Below are positions 1-10,699 of a DNA stretch of 64,000 nucleotides, piece by piece (the first letter of the stretch is position 1; the number at the start of each line of letters is the position of its first letter). The stretch covers positions 212,645-276,644 of the forward strand of contig WOFQ01000049.1 of the NCBI GenBank assembly GCA_012184525.1, written 5' to 3'. The DNA comes from Xenoacremonium recifei (lineage: Eukaryota > Ascomycota > Sordariomycetes > Hypocreales > Nectriaceae). The notes under the pieces are model-generated. The model was not told where the DNA came from. It did no database searches and saw nothing but the letters and a program-made list of their open reading frames with translations. The translations under genes were made by a program, and so were the position numbers.

Positions 1-1833
1 AGGGAGCCAGCTTGGTCCCGTCGTTACTTGCTGCCAGAGTTGAAGCCTCGCTCTCACTGCCGCGTTGGAACTGCCCATAAGCGTAGCCTGACCCTATCAG
101 ACTCTCCTGTCGGACGATGTAATACTTGTCATACTCCTCCTTCGAGTGTGCTGCATCCGTGAAGCTGTCTAGCGCGTCAAACACATGTTGAAAGACCTGT
201 GCGTCCACATCCCTTGCCCAGAGGAAGTCGAGATGTTCGTAATGCGGGATCTCCGTCGCGACCGTCTGTGGCGGAAGCTCCCGAAGCATAGCCTTGATAT
301 CTACCAAAGAATCGCTGCCACCGTAGACTAGGACGACCGGCGTCTTGATGTTCCGAGTCGGGTACTTGGCCACCTTGGAATACTTGTTCGACGTGCGGAT
401 GCTCATGGGCTGGTGTATATCATCATCGTACATCTGAAAACACTTGTTGCGTATGATTTGGAACCAATGAACCACGCTCTTCGTGCTGGTGAACGAATAC
501 AGGTGTGGGTACGCTGCCAGCTTTTGGCTCGTCGCGATGTTCTTGGTCCGCCAGTTGAACAAGAAAGATAGCCCCATATCGATTAGCTGGGTGAAGATGG
601 GAGGATACAGTATAGTCTCCCACATTGTCGCCGAGCTCAGAATCGACCGTCGGCCAAATAGCAGGAACAAGACCTGGGGCGACGCCTTCACCAGGGAGTC
701 GACGATGCCGTTCGAGAGGCCAGCCGGCGACATGGCCGGCGCCAACGCGATGAAGACATTGACTTGGTTGTTGAGCTTGGGGTGAATGGCCAGCGTCGCG
801 AAGGCCTGGGCCGTCCCTTGAGAGAAGCCGATGTAAGACAGGCTCTCCTGTTGTGTCGCCTCCAAGATGTACGTGATGCTGTCGGGGATGTCATGGAACG
901 CAAACTCGTCCATCGAGAAGTCCCAAAACTGGACCGAGTTTGGCGACTGGTGAATTGACTTTTTCGAGTATTTGTTTCCGCGATTGTTTCCCAGCTGTGA
1001 GGTCAGCTCCTATACTCTCGTAGGTGCTCCCACATCGACTTACCCAAACGTCAAACCCTCTCTCCACGAGCTCAAACGGCAGGCATCGCTGTGCATCCGT
1101 GAGGCAAACCCAGACCTCCGAGTTCATCAGCAGTCCATGGTGCAGATACGCAACCCGCTTCTTCATGCTGGCAGGCCCCGCGTTGACCTTCTGTCCCTCC
1201 TCGCCCTTCCGCCATTGTAGTCGATGCAGTCCTAGGAGATAGCCATCCTTGGTCTGCACAATATGCTCCTCCGCCTCGTATCCAAAGATTCGGCAGAGTT
1301 CGACGAAATCGGAGGCGTCTCGAATGGAAGTCGATATCGCTGGAAGCGTCGTCACATGTCAGCTCGTCATCGCCCGTGTCGCAAGTCCAATAACACATAC
1401 ATTTCCGTCTGTTTTCTGCCCTCTTCTGCGCTGGTGTCGAAAATCGATCGAATATTCGTCGCGACGCTCGGTAGAATAACGACACGAGGAACGGGGCTGG
1501 GAGCTGTTAGCTGGGTCGGCCCCTGACCAGACCGCCATGATAGATCCCATGACATACGCAGTGCCAACGTCAGCACTCGGATAAAAGCCTCGAAGCCGAC
1601 AAGGACAAACGATCCCACGAGGGCAAAATACTCGATGCTGCCCTGTCAGTCAGCTCTATGCGTTCAGCGCATCCTGCGCCAGCTCTGCGACTCTCGAGGT
1701 CCGAGCATGTGCGAAAGGGGCCCGCCGAACTCACGGATGTAATCGTCCAAGAAAGGGGACCGGCATTGCGACGCGATTCCGAGATGATCGGAACCTTGTA
1801 TTAGTTCGTGGGAATCTCGTCGAGGTCCGTCAT
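1..1833 (-). CDS. Steryl ester hydrolase / acid lipase-type alpha/beta hydrolase, partial, 5' end uncertain
   Basis: A lipase of the ab-hydrolase-associated family (yeast Tgl1/Yeh1 type), which cleaves steryl esters at membranes or lipid droplets. Exons read on the minus strand: 1735-1833 (doubtful), 1558-1642, 1401-1496, 1044-1339, then 994 down past position 1. All joins keep frame. Visible features are a hydrophobic N-terminal segment (FALVGSFVLVGFEAFI), the entry motif HIVQTKDGYLLGLHRL, an HHGLLMNSEVW oxyanion region and the nucleophile elbow SYIGFSQGTAQAF, with Ser in GFSQG. The C-terminal Asp (VLVYGGSDSLVD) and His (HYEHLDFLW) regions are present. The protein runs off the window edge. 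Oddity: the most natural start, ATG at 1833, is followed by an in-frame TAA at 1801-1803 (codon 11), although the sequence after it (YKVPII...) continues in phase. Either the gene is broken or an upstream exon was missed; ACTAATACAAG just before 1798 could be an acceptor. Confidence 0.75.
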
Positions 1834-2160
1834 TGGGAGAATCCGCGCCTTTGTAGTCGTGGTCTTGGTTGCAATGTCCAAGCTGGAGGGGGGAAAGTTA
1901 GTGGATTAGGAGGGCGATCGATCGGTGATGTCACATGCAATTCTTAGAGCTCAGACTGGTTGCGCGACGAATCATGACCTCAGAAACCCACCCACGGCGG
2001 GACGAAATAAAGTGTTCTAGAACGCGATGACAGCACGACCGTTGAGTTTGACTATAGAAGAAGGCTGAAGCCGCGTTACGTGCTCTTTTATCATGTGAAA
2101 CTGGCTTTGATCGAGATGCCTTGCACTGTGTCTCTGAAGCAGATTGCCTAATCCGGAATA

Positions 2161-2342
2161 GTCGACCGGCGAGCCTTCACAGCGAATCTCGACCGGCAGA
2201 AATCAGAGATTCGGCCACAGTAGCTGCACGTCTCCCGAAACTGGCATGGTCGACCGGTAGCGCCTTGAGCCACACCTCGACCGGCAGAGCTCAACAGCAG
2301 AACTCGACCGGCAAGATTTTGAAGCGAGACTTGACCGGCAGA
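2161..2342. repeat. Six copies of a TCGACCGGCA-like motif
   Basis: The 10-base motif TCGACCGGCA, or a version with one or two changes, occurs at about 2162, 2188, 2249, 2277, 2303 and 2331. The intervals are about 26-28 bases, one being about twice that. The sequences between the motifs differ. Just after it GACAGGCCCA occurs twice, with a third diverged copy. Function unknown; the regular spacing suggests a decayed tandem array or a clustered binding site. Confidence 0.6.
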
Positions 2343-2411
2343 CAGGCCCAGACAGGCCCAGACAGGGCACCCCAGGCACTCTCGGACGGGTAGTCACATA
2401 AGCGAGCGAGC

Positions 2412-3045
2412 TCGGGTTACACGATTGCAGGCCCTTTTGTGACTGCAGGTTACACAGAAACCTGGGGAATTGTAATTTGGGGTTACACGAGAGCGACGCG
2501 CATGACGGGCCGCCTCCCCGAGCTACCCTGCAGATAACAATGCTTCACAAAATCTACTCCTAACTACAAAATACAACCACACAACGGACCAAGGATCAGT
2601 CCCTGGTCCAGGCAGATGATTTCTTAGTCAGACACAGACCAGCCGTTGAATTTGAGTTCAGTTTGGTTCGCGCGCTCACAGCCCCGATTGACAGGCGGGG
2701 CGCACACCCGCATCGCATCGTATTTCATCGACCGCCGGCACCTCAGGCGGATCGATCGTCGCTGGTTTCCATAGGGCTGAGGCGGGGAAGCTCGCAACGA
2801 CTTCAAATGATCTGATGGCACTGGGGACTTCATTTCGCAGTCGCGACTTTTTTTTTCATCAATTAAGTGTGGACAACGAGACCAGAGTCTTGCTGGGCTC
2901 CGGCAGGATGATTCTAAATTTGGAAATTGTAATTTGGGGTTACACAAAAACGGAGATATCGCCTTAGTCAGCGAATCTCAGGTTACACGATTGCAGTCTC
3001 TTTTGTAATTTGGGGTTACACAAATGCTGTTCCTTTTGTAATTTG
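2412..3045. repeat. Dispersed GGTTACAC-containing repeat
   Basis: GGTTACAC occurs near 2413, 2448, 2481, 2937, 2981 and 3013. Several copies share flanks: GGTTACACGATTGCAG occurs twice, and TTGTAATTTGGGGTTACAC occurs as a repeated block with small changes. This looks like fragments of one repeat unit copied locally. I cannot assign it to a known element. Confidence 0.6.
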
Positions 3046-3425
3046 AATTTCTCCGTCCCTCCTCTCCGAAACGCTTACATGATTGGCTCGGATACGATGC
3101 ACCTCGCGGCGCATCATTCAACAGCTTGCTGCGCTTCTCTCAAGCAGAGTATCTTGTTGAAAAGTGAGCGTAAGAGGCGAGAAACTGTCCTGAAATATGC
3201 ACATAGGCATCCGAACAATAGAGCCAGCCGATACTTGGAGTCTGCCCGCTTTCCATTCCAGCGCCTTGATTCCCCACGCGCCACAGCCCGAGCCACACCC
3301 ACTTGAGCGTCCAACCAATCAGAGCCCCGCCGCATAAGCTTGGACGAAGCCTCGCTCAACTTTTTGGTTCCGGCCTTGCCTCGAGTATCACCTGAGTCCA
3401 AGTCAACGTCTACCTCACCCACAAG

Positions 3426-3879
3426 ATGCCCAGCTCATGTCGAGAACTCCGTCAGTTCTTTAATTCCTATACTTGGCCTTCCCGACGCCCTGCTAACATT
3501 TTCAGGCGAGGCACTCGCACAATGCCTCCAAGAATCGGACTGTGTCATGGTCGACCGCAACCGCGCCGCCGACTGCCTCCGCGAACCGCTCGTTGATACG
3601 CTCCCGACCAAGTGCAAACAGCTCAAGAAGGGCTTCGGCGACTGCAAACGCGGACTGGTGGACATGCGTAAACGATTTCGCGGCAACATGCCCGTGACGT
3701 ACCGCACCATGGAGCAGGCCGAGGAGGGCAAGGGATACCAGCTGTACGCGGGGCGGCCAGCGTTTGCGGGCGGTGTGCGGCAGACGGACGGGAACGAGCC
3801 GATTCCGAAAGATTGGCGGGATATTGAGAACGAGACGTATCAACAGCAGCAACAGCAACAGCAACCGCAAAGCAAATAA
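3426..3879 (+). CDS. PET191: Cytochrome c oxidase assembly factor PET191/COA5
   Basis: A small twin-CX9C protein of the mitochondrial intermembrane space needed for assembly of complex IV. There are two exons, 3426-3450 and 3506-3879, with an intron GTCAGT...TTTTCAG, giving 132 residues. The spliced N-terminus is MPSSCRELREALAQCLQESD. Cys5/Cys15 and Cys45/Cys55 form CX9C spacings, and Cys21 and Cys32 lie between them. The core ends near residue 70; the rest is a fungal extension with the motif TYRTMEQAEEGKGYQ. The tail ends in a run of Gln from CAG/CAA codons, which is unusual for this family and probably length-variable. The short first exon is fixed by the conserved first cysteine. Confidence 0.93.
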
Positions 3880-5450
3880 GCGCTGAGCAGGAAGTGGTGT
3901 GATCTTGGAACGGAGGGTGATCGCAATAAAGGGCGACGACAAAGACACCGATGCGACTGAATATATGGGGTCCGAAGAGCCCTTCACCGGATATCGGAGG
4001 ATTGCATCTCGAGATGGCCGCTCGAGCGATGTCTGCTGAGGGAGTATTCTCGCCAGCACGGGTCCCTGAGCTACATGTCGAAAGGACACCACTCTCCTCA
4101 TCAGAGTGTACATATACTTGTATCATATCTATCATCCTCACCTCGAGGTCCTACGGCAGGTTACGACAAAGGCGCATGTAGATCAATCATGAAGGAAAAC
4201 ATTTAATCCACCGTATTGTCATGATATGCCTCCGCATGTTGACCGCCGTTAGACGCTGCGCAACACGTAAAGAAGTAACTTAATCCCACCAGTTTCACTT
4301 TACAAACCCATGAAAAACGCCGAATTGGCCCTTCGGCTCGCCTCATAAAATCATCTTCAAATTTTATTTTATTTCTTTTTTGCCAACCATCACATTAGCC
4401 CTCCGAAATCGCCGGCCCAGGACGGAGCGGAGCAATTACCGTGTAAGCCACGCATGAGACGGCGTAGGACGGAAGGGCAAAGCTGAAAAATAGGGGGCGG
4501 CAAGCTGCAAGCCACACGACTTGGCAAAAGTCGCCCGTTTGCTTTTAGAGTCGACAACGGCGAGACAATGGGGAATTCGGTAAAGAAACAATTAGATAGG
4601 GGTCAAGCATGCGCTTCGCCTGGCATGTCGGCTCGGGAAAGGCTCCAAGAACCAGCATCGCAATCCGTCGCGTTGCATGCCAATCAATCCGTGAGTAAGA
4701 CGGAGCTTTCCCATTCCCCAGCTCTGCTCAGCAAACCTTCGGCGCGGGAACCTTGAGGAAGCACTGCGAGTGAGCATGAGAAACACATGTTTGCGACGTC
4801 TCCAAGGTAATTCGAGGTGCAAATTACTCCAGATCTCGTTCACGCCTGCACCTGGCTCCGACATCCCAACGAGGAAATCGCCCTCGTGATTGGATTCATC
4901 CCGAGAGGGGCCGCTTGGAAGAGACAAGCAAGAAAAAAAGGGCGGCGAAAAGGGGACATTGCTTTTGCTAGCGCTGCCGCCCCCTAGAGAAGTACACCCC
5001 AGGTCACTCCCGGCGGATGGAAAGTACCTGACCGGACCTTGACGCCCCTTCCCTTCTTCTCCTTGGCTTGAGTCTGGCCCAGTCCAGTCCAGTTTCCTCT
5101 CACTCTCCCCATTGGATTCTCGCCATTCCCCTTCATCACCTCCTCTCTTTCGCCTCCCGTCGCTCTCTGTCGATCCGGCTCGTTTCTTGCTCTGTCGCGA
5201 CTCGCCTCCGAATACGCTCCTTCCATCAGCGCCCTCCTCGCTCTGCTCTCGGTGATGCAGTTTCGGCAGCCCTCGCGATAGTCTCCCGCCCTTGACTTGA
5301 CTCGCCCGCCTCTTCATTCAGCCAACTATCGTCTCTCTCGCGCGCTCTCTCCCGCCCCTCCACCGCGCAAGATCCTACCGAAGCAGGCCTGTCCAAGCAT
5401 CCGAAGATCATCCTCGACCTCGACCTCGACCCCGCCTACCCGACGCCGTT
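3880..5450. other. Intergenic stretch and leader of the PPN2-like gene
   Basis: No gene supported. The last 350 bases are strongly CT-rich with many TCTC and CCTC runs, typical of a fungal promoter and 5' leader for the gene starting at 5451. The open frames on the minus strand here have low-complexity composition and no motif. Confidence 0.5.
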
Positions 5451-6785
5451 ATGGCCGTCATCATCTCCCAGCCGCAACGGCGGTTGCTCGTCTTCGCCTC
5501 GGCCGCCTTCTTCCTGCTCAGCGTCTACTACTGCACCACGCGCCTCTTCTTCGTCGACTACAAGCCCGAGCAGGCTCCCTACACTTCTGAACAACACGAG
5601 AAGCCCAAGGAGCCGGTCGTCGACCTCGACGTCGACATCCAGTTCGAGCTCTCCAAGGCTGACATGCCAATGTCCTACGGCACGTACGGCCGCCCCAAGT
5701 TCGACAACATCACATTGCTCGGTGCCCTCCCCGACAAATACGTGCCCTCGCGATGGAACCGACGCCGTCTGATTGTCATTGGCGACATCCATGGCATGTT
5801 GGATCCCCTCAACCGCCTGCTCGAGCAGGTCAACTACGATAGCTCACGCGACCACATCATTTCCGTTGGCGACATGGTTAACAAGGGCCCGGACTCCGCG
5901 GCTGTGGTCTCGCGCCTCATGAGCCTAGGTGCCAGCGCTGTTCGCGGCAACCATGAGGACCGAGTTCTTCTTGCCTTTGATGCCATGAATGCCCGCCAGG
6001 GTATCGAGGCCGAGCTTGCCACACCCGACGCCGAGGCACACCGTGGCGAATCGCTGGACCTCAAGACAGCCCGGAGCCTTAGCCCGGAGCAACTCGCCTG
6101 GATCCAGTCTCTGCCCGTTGTCCTCTCCATCGACCCCTTCCACATGTACGTCGTCCACGCCGGCCTCGTTCCCGGACTTGTGTTGGATCAGCAAGACCCA
6201 TGGGCGTGCATGAACATGCGCACGTTCCGCTACCCGCGCGAGGAGTTCCGCAAGAAGGAAGAAGAGAAGAAGAAGAAGGAAGAGGAAAAGAAGAAGCAGA
6301 AGGAAGAGGAGGAGCGCAAGAAGAAGGAAGAGGAGGAGACCAAGAAGAAAGAAGAAGAGGGCCGCGCCCAGCTCGAAGCCCAAGAAAAGGCCTCGGACGA
6401 CACCCTCGAACCTCACGTCCGCCGCGCCGAGGCCCCCCTTCCCGCCGACGCCACCGCCCCCGAAGTCAAGGCCCAGCCCCTCGTCCTCACCGACCTCACC
6501 ACCGACGACCACGACGTCTGGATCCCCACCGACAGCCACGACGGCGACCGCTGGACCGACGTCTGGAACCGCGAGCAAGCCCGCCTCGCCCCCGCCGACC
6601 GCCGCGTCGTCGTCTACGGCCACGACGCCAAGATCGGCTACCACGAGGACGACTACACCTTTGGCATCGACTCCGCCTGCGTCAAGGGCGGCATGCTGTC
6701 CGCCTTTGTCGTCGAGGCCGACTCGAGGAACCTGTGGCGCCATACTACTGTCCAGGTGCCCTGCACGGAGCCCTCGTCGGAATAG
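5451..6785 (+). CDS. PPN2: Calcineurin-like phosphoesterase, PPN2 polyphosphatase-like
   Basis: A metal-dependent phosphatase of the PPP fold, most like yeast Ppn2, a vacuolar endopolyphosphatase. It is intronless and 444 residues long. A single hydrophobic segment at about residues 11-29 suggests a type II membrane anchor. Metal-site motifs are in order: GDIHG (111-115), GDMVNKGPDS (140-149), GNHED (166-170), the VVHAGL histidine near 236, and a late VVYGHDAK followed by GIDSACVKGG. Oddity: between the VHAGL and VYGH motifs lies an insert of about 45 residues of almost only Lys and Glu (about 266-304), then an acidic Pro/Ala-rich stretch. It would form a charged helix protruding from the catalytic domain. 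The start has an N-terminal signal anchor directly after it. Confidence 0.85.
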   Translation: MAVIISQPQRRLLVFASAAFFLLSVYYCTTRLFFVDYKPEQAPYTSEQHEKPKEPVVDLDVDIQFELSKADMPMSYGTYGRPKFDNITLLGALPDKYVPSRWNRRRLIVIGDIHGMLDPLNRLLEQVNYDSSRDHIISVGDMVNKGPDSAAVVSRLMSLGASAVRGNHEDRVLLAFDAMNARQGIEAELATPDAEAHRGESLDLKTARSLSPEQLAWIQSLPVVLSIDPFHMYVVHAGLVPGLVLDQQDPWACMNMRTFRYPREEFRKKEEEKKKKEEEKKKQKEEEERKKKEEEETKKKEEEGRAQLEAQEKASDDTLEPHVRRAEAPLPADATAPEVKAQPLVLTDLTTDDHDVWIPTDSHDGDRWTDVWNREQARLAPADRRVVVYGHDAKIGYHEDDYTFGIDSACVKGGMLSAFVVEADSRNLWRHTTVQVPCTEPSSE

Positions 6786-7440
6786 GTGTCGGTGAGGGAC
6801 GCACAAGTGTTTTAGTTGGGATATCATGGGGCTTTTTTGGAGACAGGGGAGAGGGGAACGACGTTTGTGTGTTCAGACGGGTCGGTCGCTCGTCCGGTCT
6901 TGTCGTCATCATATCTTGGGTAGGGGTGTTAATTGCGGGCGTTTTTAGGATATATCTCTCTTGTTTATTCCACAGCCGATGGGCCATGTTTGTTTAGGAC
7001 ACGAAAAGAAAACAGATTCCCCCCTGACGAACCTAAAGTTTGCGGTCTATTGAATGCATAACGTATGAAAGTTGCTGCAACTACGAAACACGGCGTATAT
7101 GGTGGTACCATGCGATTGGAGATGTTCATATTCCACCATTGCTTCACGACATGAGCGTCCAGACTCTTCGGCGCAACTTTTCATTGTTGATTCAGGGTTC
7201 GTATAGACACTTTGGTTGAACCCCCTAGTCTATTTGATTATTCAAGCTACAAGAGCAAGAGAGCGGAAAGAGCAGCATAGCAGCAGTCCCCTCCAATCCA
7301 ACACGTCAAGCCCGTCCATCCAATCTCATCGACAGTCATGCGCCGTTCGTCCTCCACAAAAGACGGAAGTTTTTATTGGTCCTTTTTAAGGTTTTGGTTT
7401 TCGTTTCACAATCGTTCGTAGGCATTTGACTGCAATTAAT
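6786..7440. other. Convergent intergenic region
   Basis: This lies between the 3' ends of the PPN2-like gene and the transaldolase gene. It is AT-richer than the coding flanks, as expected of two 3' UTRs. Nothing else seen. Confidence 0.5.
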
Positions 7441-8997
7441 TTAAGCAAGCTTCTGCTTGAGGATGTCCTTGAGGGTGATGGCGTCAGCAGCGAACTTGCT
7501 GATACCCTCACGGAGCTTCTCGACGGCCATCTGGTCCTCGTTGAAGTCGAATCGGAAGAGGGGCTCGTCGCTGATGTAGGTCTTCTTCTCGATGTCGAGG
7601 GAGGCGGCCTGAGCAGCGTCGAGCTTCTTGGGAACTGCCTCGGTGGAGTTGAGGAGGTCCTCAAGCAGGTTGGGCTGCACGAAGTATGTCAGAATTAGAT
7701 CAGTTGACTACAGGACAGGAAGGGACATACAGAGATGGTGAGGTAGTCGCAGCCAGCGAGCTCAGTGATCTCACCGGTGTTTCGGAAAGAAGCACCCATG
7801 ACAATGGTGTTGTAGCCGTACTTCTTGTAGTAGTTGAAGATGCTCTTGACGGAGGCAACACCGGGGTCCTCCTCCTTGGAGTAGGTCTTCTTGGTAGCGT
7901 TCTTGAACCAGTCGAGAATGCGACCGACGAAGGGGGAGATGAGGTAGGCACCGGCCTCGGCGGCGGCGATGGCCTGGACCAGGGAGAACATGAGGGTCAG
8001 GTTGCAGTTGATGCCGTGGTCGCGCTGGAGGATCTCGGCGGCCTTGATACCCTCCCAGGTGGAGGCAATCTTGATGAGGATGCGGTCCTTGGAGATGCCC
8101 TGCTCCTTGTAGAGCTACAATAAGAGCCGTTAGCGATGAAATTCACTACGGGGGATCTTGGAAGCGACCTACCTCAATGAGGTGGAGAGCCTTGTTCACG
8201 GAGGCCTGGGTATCGAAGGAGAATCGAGCATCGACCTCAGTGGACACCTTGCCGGGGATGATCTTGAGAATCTCCGAGCCGAACTCCACGAGGAGTCGGT
8301 CGAGAGCATCGTCAACCTGCTGGTCGATGGAGCCGCCCTTCTTCTTGGCATACTCGATGGCAACGTCCATCAACTTGGCATATTCGGGCTTCTTGGAAGC
8401 GGCGAGGATGAGGGAGGGGTTGGTGGTGGCATCCTGGGGCTTGTACTTGCCAATGGCTGTGATGGATTGTGAGCTTCTTGCGCGTGAAAAACATCATATC
8501 ATGCATGTCATGACATCAAGGTGGGGGAGGGGCAGCTTGGTGGATGGGTGCGGCGCAACATCGGCGAGCGAAGCGGCGAAGACGAGGAATTGCGACGTCG
8601 ACAATGGGATAAAGTGGGCGAGATAGAGCAGGCTACTCACAGGCAAAGTCACCTGTCGAGGACAGTGGTTAGCAAGGCGCAGTCTTGATGATAGGGAGGT
8701 GCGGTAATTACCAGAGTCGGACACGACGACCTGTTGTTGCGAAGAGGCAGATTGTCAGCAAAGAATTGATTTACTGGGTCGCAGGATCGAGGGGCAGAGG
8801 CTTGTGCGCAAGAGGGGTGGAAGCTCCTCTACACAACTTCATGGCTATGGGGGGAGACAGCAGCAGGCAATGCGTGCTGAGCTGCCACCTCACCTCCATG
8901 AGGTGTTGCATCGCATTGCGCTCATGATGGAGGGGCAATTTTCGAGGGAGTGACGTACGGTGCCGGTGGACTTGAGCTGGTCCAGAGAGGTGGCCAT
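7441..8997 (-). CDS. TAL1: Transaldolase
   Basis: Transaldolase of the non-oxidative pentose phosphate pathway, cytosolic, moving a dihydroxyacetone unit between sugar phosphates. There are six exons on the minus strand: 8959-8997, 8712-8730, 8641-8652, 8173-8456, 7731-8114 and 7441-7674. They join in frame to 323 residues, the usual length. Signatures are DATTNPSLILAA, the Schiff-base lysine region RILIKIASTWEGI, the INCNLTLMFSLVQA strand, AYLISPFVGRILDW, and TIVMGASFRNTGEI. The 5' end is cut into exons of only 39, 19 and 12 nt, which ORF-based prediction would miss. They are fixed by the conserved SLDQLKSTGTVVVSDSGDFA sequence. The start has a good context (GCCATGGCC). Confidence 0.95.
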
Positions 8998-10699
8998 GGC
9001 GAGAGCTGTTATGAGGGGTTGATGGGAAAATCGAGGTGTTTCGGTGAGTGCGGGGTTCCAAACGGGTGGAGGAAAGCGTCGAAGTCGAAGACGGGAAGGG
9101 GATTGTCTCGAGATCGAAGAGTGAGGATGATGTTGATGGAGGAGAGAAGTGTGAGGTAGAGGAGGGGGGAGGAAAGATTCAAGAGCCTTCTAGGGAGCGG
9201 CGGATATTTGGTCCAGTCCAGTCCAGGGTCACGGGCAGCCGTCGATTCAGCAACGTTTGGCAGGCGCAGAGCGGTGTCGCCTCCCGTTTCGCTCCAGTCT
9301 CGCCTTCCCCTCCGTCCCGTCGTCACTGCTGGGGCAAGTCTGGCCATCCCCATCCTTAGGTTCGCTCTTTCCCACTTCATTTCCCTGGTCGGACAAGGGA
9401 AAAGGCGGGGCGCGCGCGATGAGTAAGCCACGGGTTTTCAGACTTTTGGGTGCCCGTCGACGAATGGCAGAAGAGGCTCGTCTCACGACTTGTGAACGGC
9501 TGCTGGAATTGCATGTCCAGAGCCTATCCCTATCAGTTCGTCAACGCAGCGCATCCGAGACCACCGAGGGCGCGCCGGTGAGGCTCGGCGACGTCTCCCG
9601 TTGCAGCCGGTGCTTCGTCGGCTATCTATCTATCTTGCACGCGCGCGCTCTCCCGCGAACGCCGATGTGTCTCCTGACAGCCACGGCACCGCAACCAGCC
9701 AGCCAGCTTCCTCACTCAGCAAGAAGCCGCGATGACGAGAATCATGGACTACCGACGAACGGAGTCGAAGAAGCACAGCACAGCTGCTGCCGCCCACCCC
9801 CACCGTCGCCCTCCACGGGCTCCATTCCGGTGCGAGCTGGCGGTGGATAAACCGACTGTCAGGGTCGAAACGCCTCACTCAGAGACCGACACCGACACCG
9901 CCCGGATTCTGCTGCCCGGGACCCCACCAGATGCTCTCATGGAATTCCGTAGCAACTCAAGCCCCAGGAGCTGTCTTCATTTAGCCGGCCTGGCAACACG
10001 AGATGCCTCTCAGGATGTCTGATGTCCGAAAACCCCTCTACAAAGGCCTCCGTTCTAGACTCCAAATGTCTCTCATACATACACACAGCTTTTCTACAAA
10101 ATCAACGTCTCCGGCCCGCAGCCCGCCTTCTCGGCGGAGAGAATCCCGAACCCCATTGGCCTGCAAGATCGCTCACCACCCCCAAAACAACAGAAACCCT
10201 CGACTTTCGCTAGCTCCCCCTCCACGATGCGGCTATTTCCTATACTCGGAAAAATCCAATCTCAGCAGCGTGTCGAGGCTGGGAAAAACCTCGCAATGTT
10301 GGCCCCATAAATCCCCAAGTATTCTGAAAGTCCCGCGCGAATGGGAACCTGTTGCGATGGCTAGCGTGCTCAACAACCTCGTCGACGGTTAACCGCCAAG
10401 TCACGATCCAGCGCCTCCTAGCGCTCAGCCTGGCCCCTTTGCGTTGCTTACCTTAGTCATTGTTGGCTTGAACATCACCAGCTATTTCTGTCTACAGTTC
10501 CACGCTTGGCACGAGCAACGTCCATGTCATTCGCTTTATAGCGTCTTCTCATCATTTCATGTAAGTGTCGTATATATCAGTCAACCGACCCGACTCCTGA
10601 TACCTCCCCATGATTTTTTCAACGCTTTTAATGAGATTTTTCCCCTGTCCTGACATGCTCCGAAACCAAACCCACGGTATTCAACGAGTTTTGGCCTAA
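8998..10699. other. Intergenic stretch
   Basis: This spans the transaldolase promoter to the 3' end of the Tudor-SN gene. Several open frames cross it, but they lack motifs and overlap each other on both strands. No gene, repeat or RNA is supported. Confidence 0.5.

Larger units (their letters stand above)
1834..3425. other. Gene-free stretch with dispersed short repeats
   Basis: I find no supported gene here. The stretch contains two families of short repeated motifs, listed separately (2161-2342 and 2412-3045), and otherwise unremarkable sequence. Open frames in it are short and have no recognisable motif. Confidence 0.6.

Noticed and set aside
5925..6827. Long minus-strand frame of 300 codons opposite the PPN2-like gene
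   Set aside because: It is the antisense image of the GC-rich and Lys/Glu-repeat coding sequence: low-complexity Leu/Phe and Gly/Val runs, no motif.
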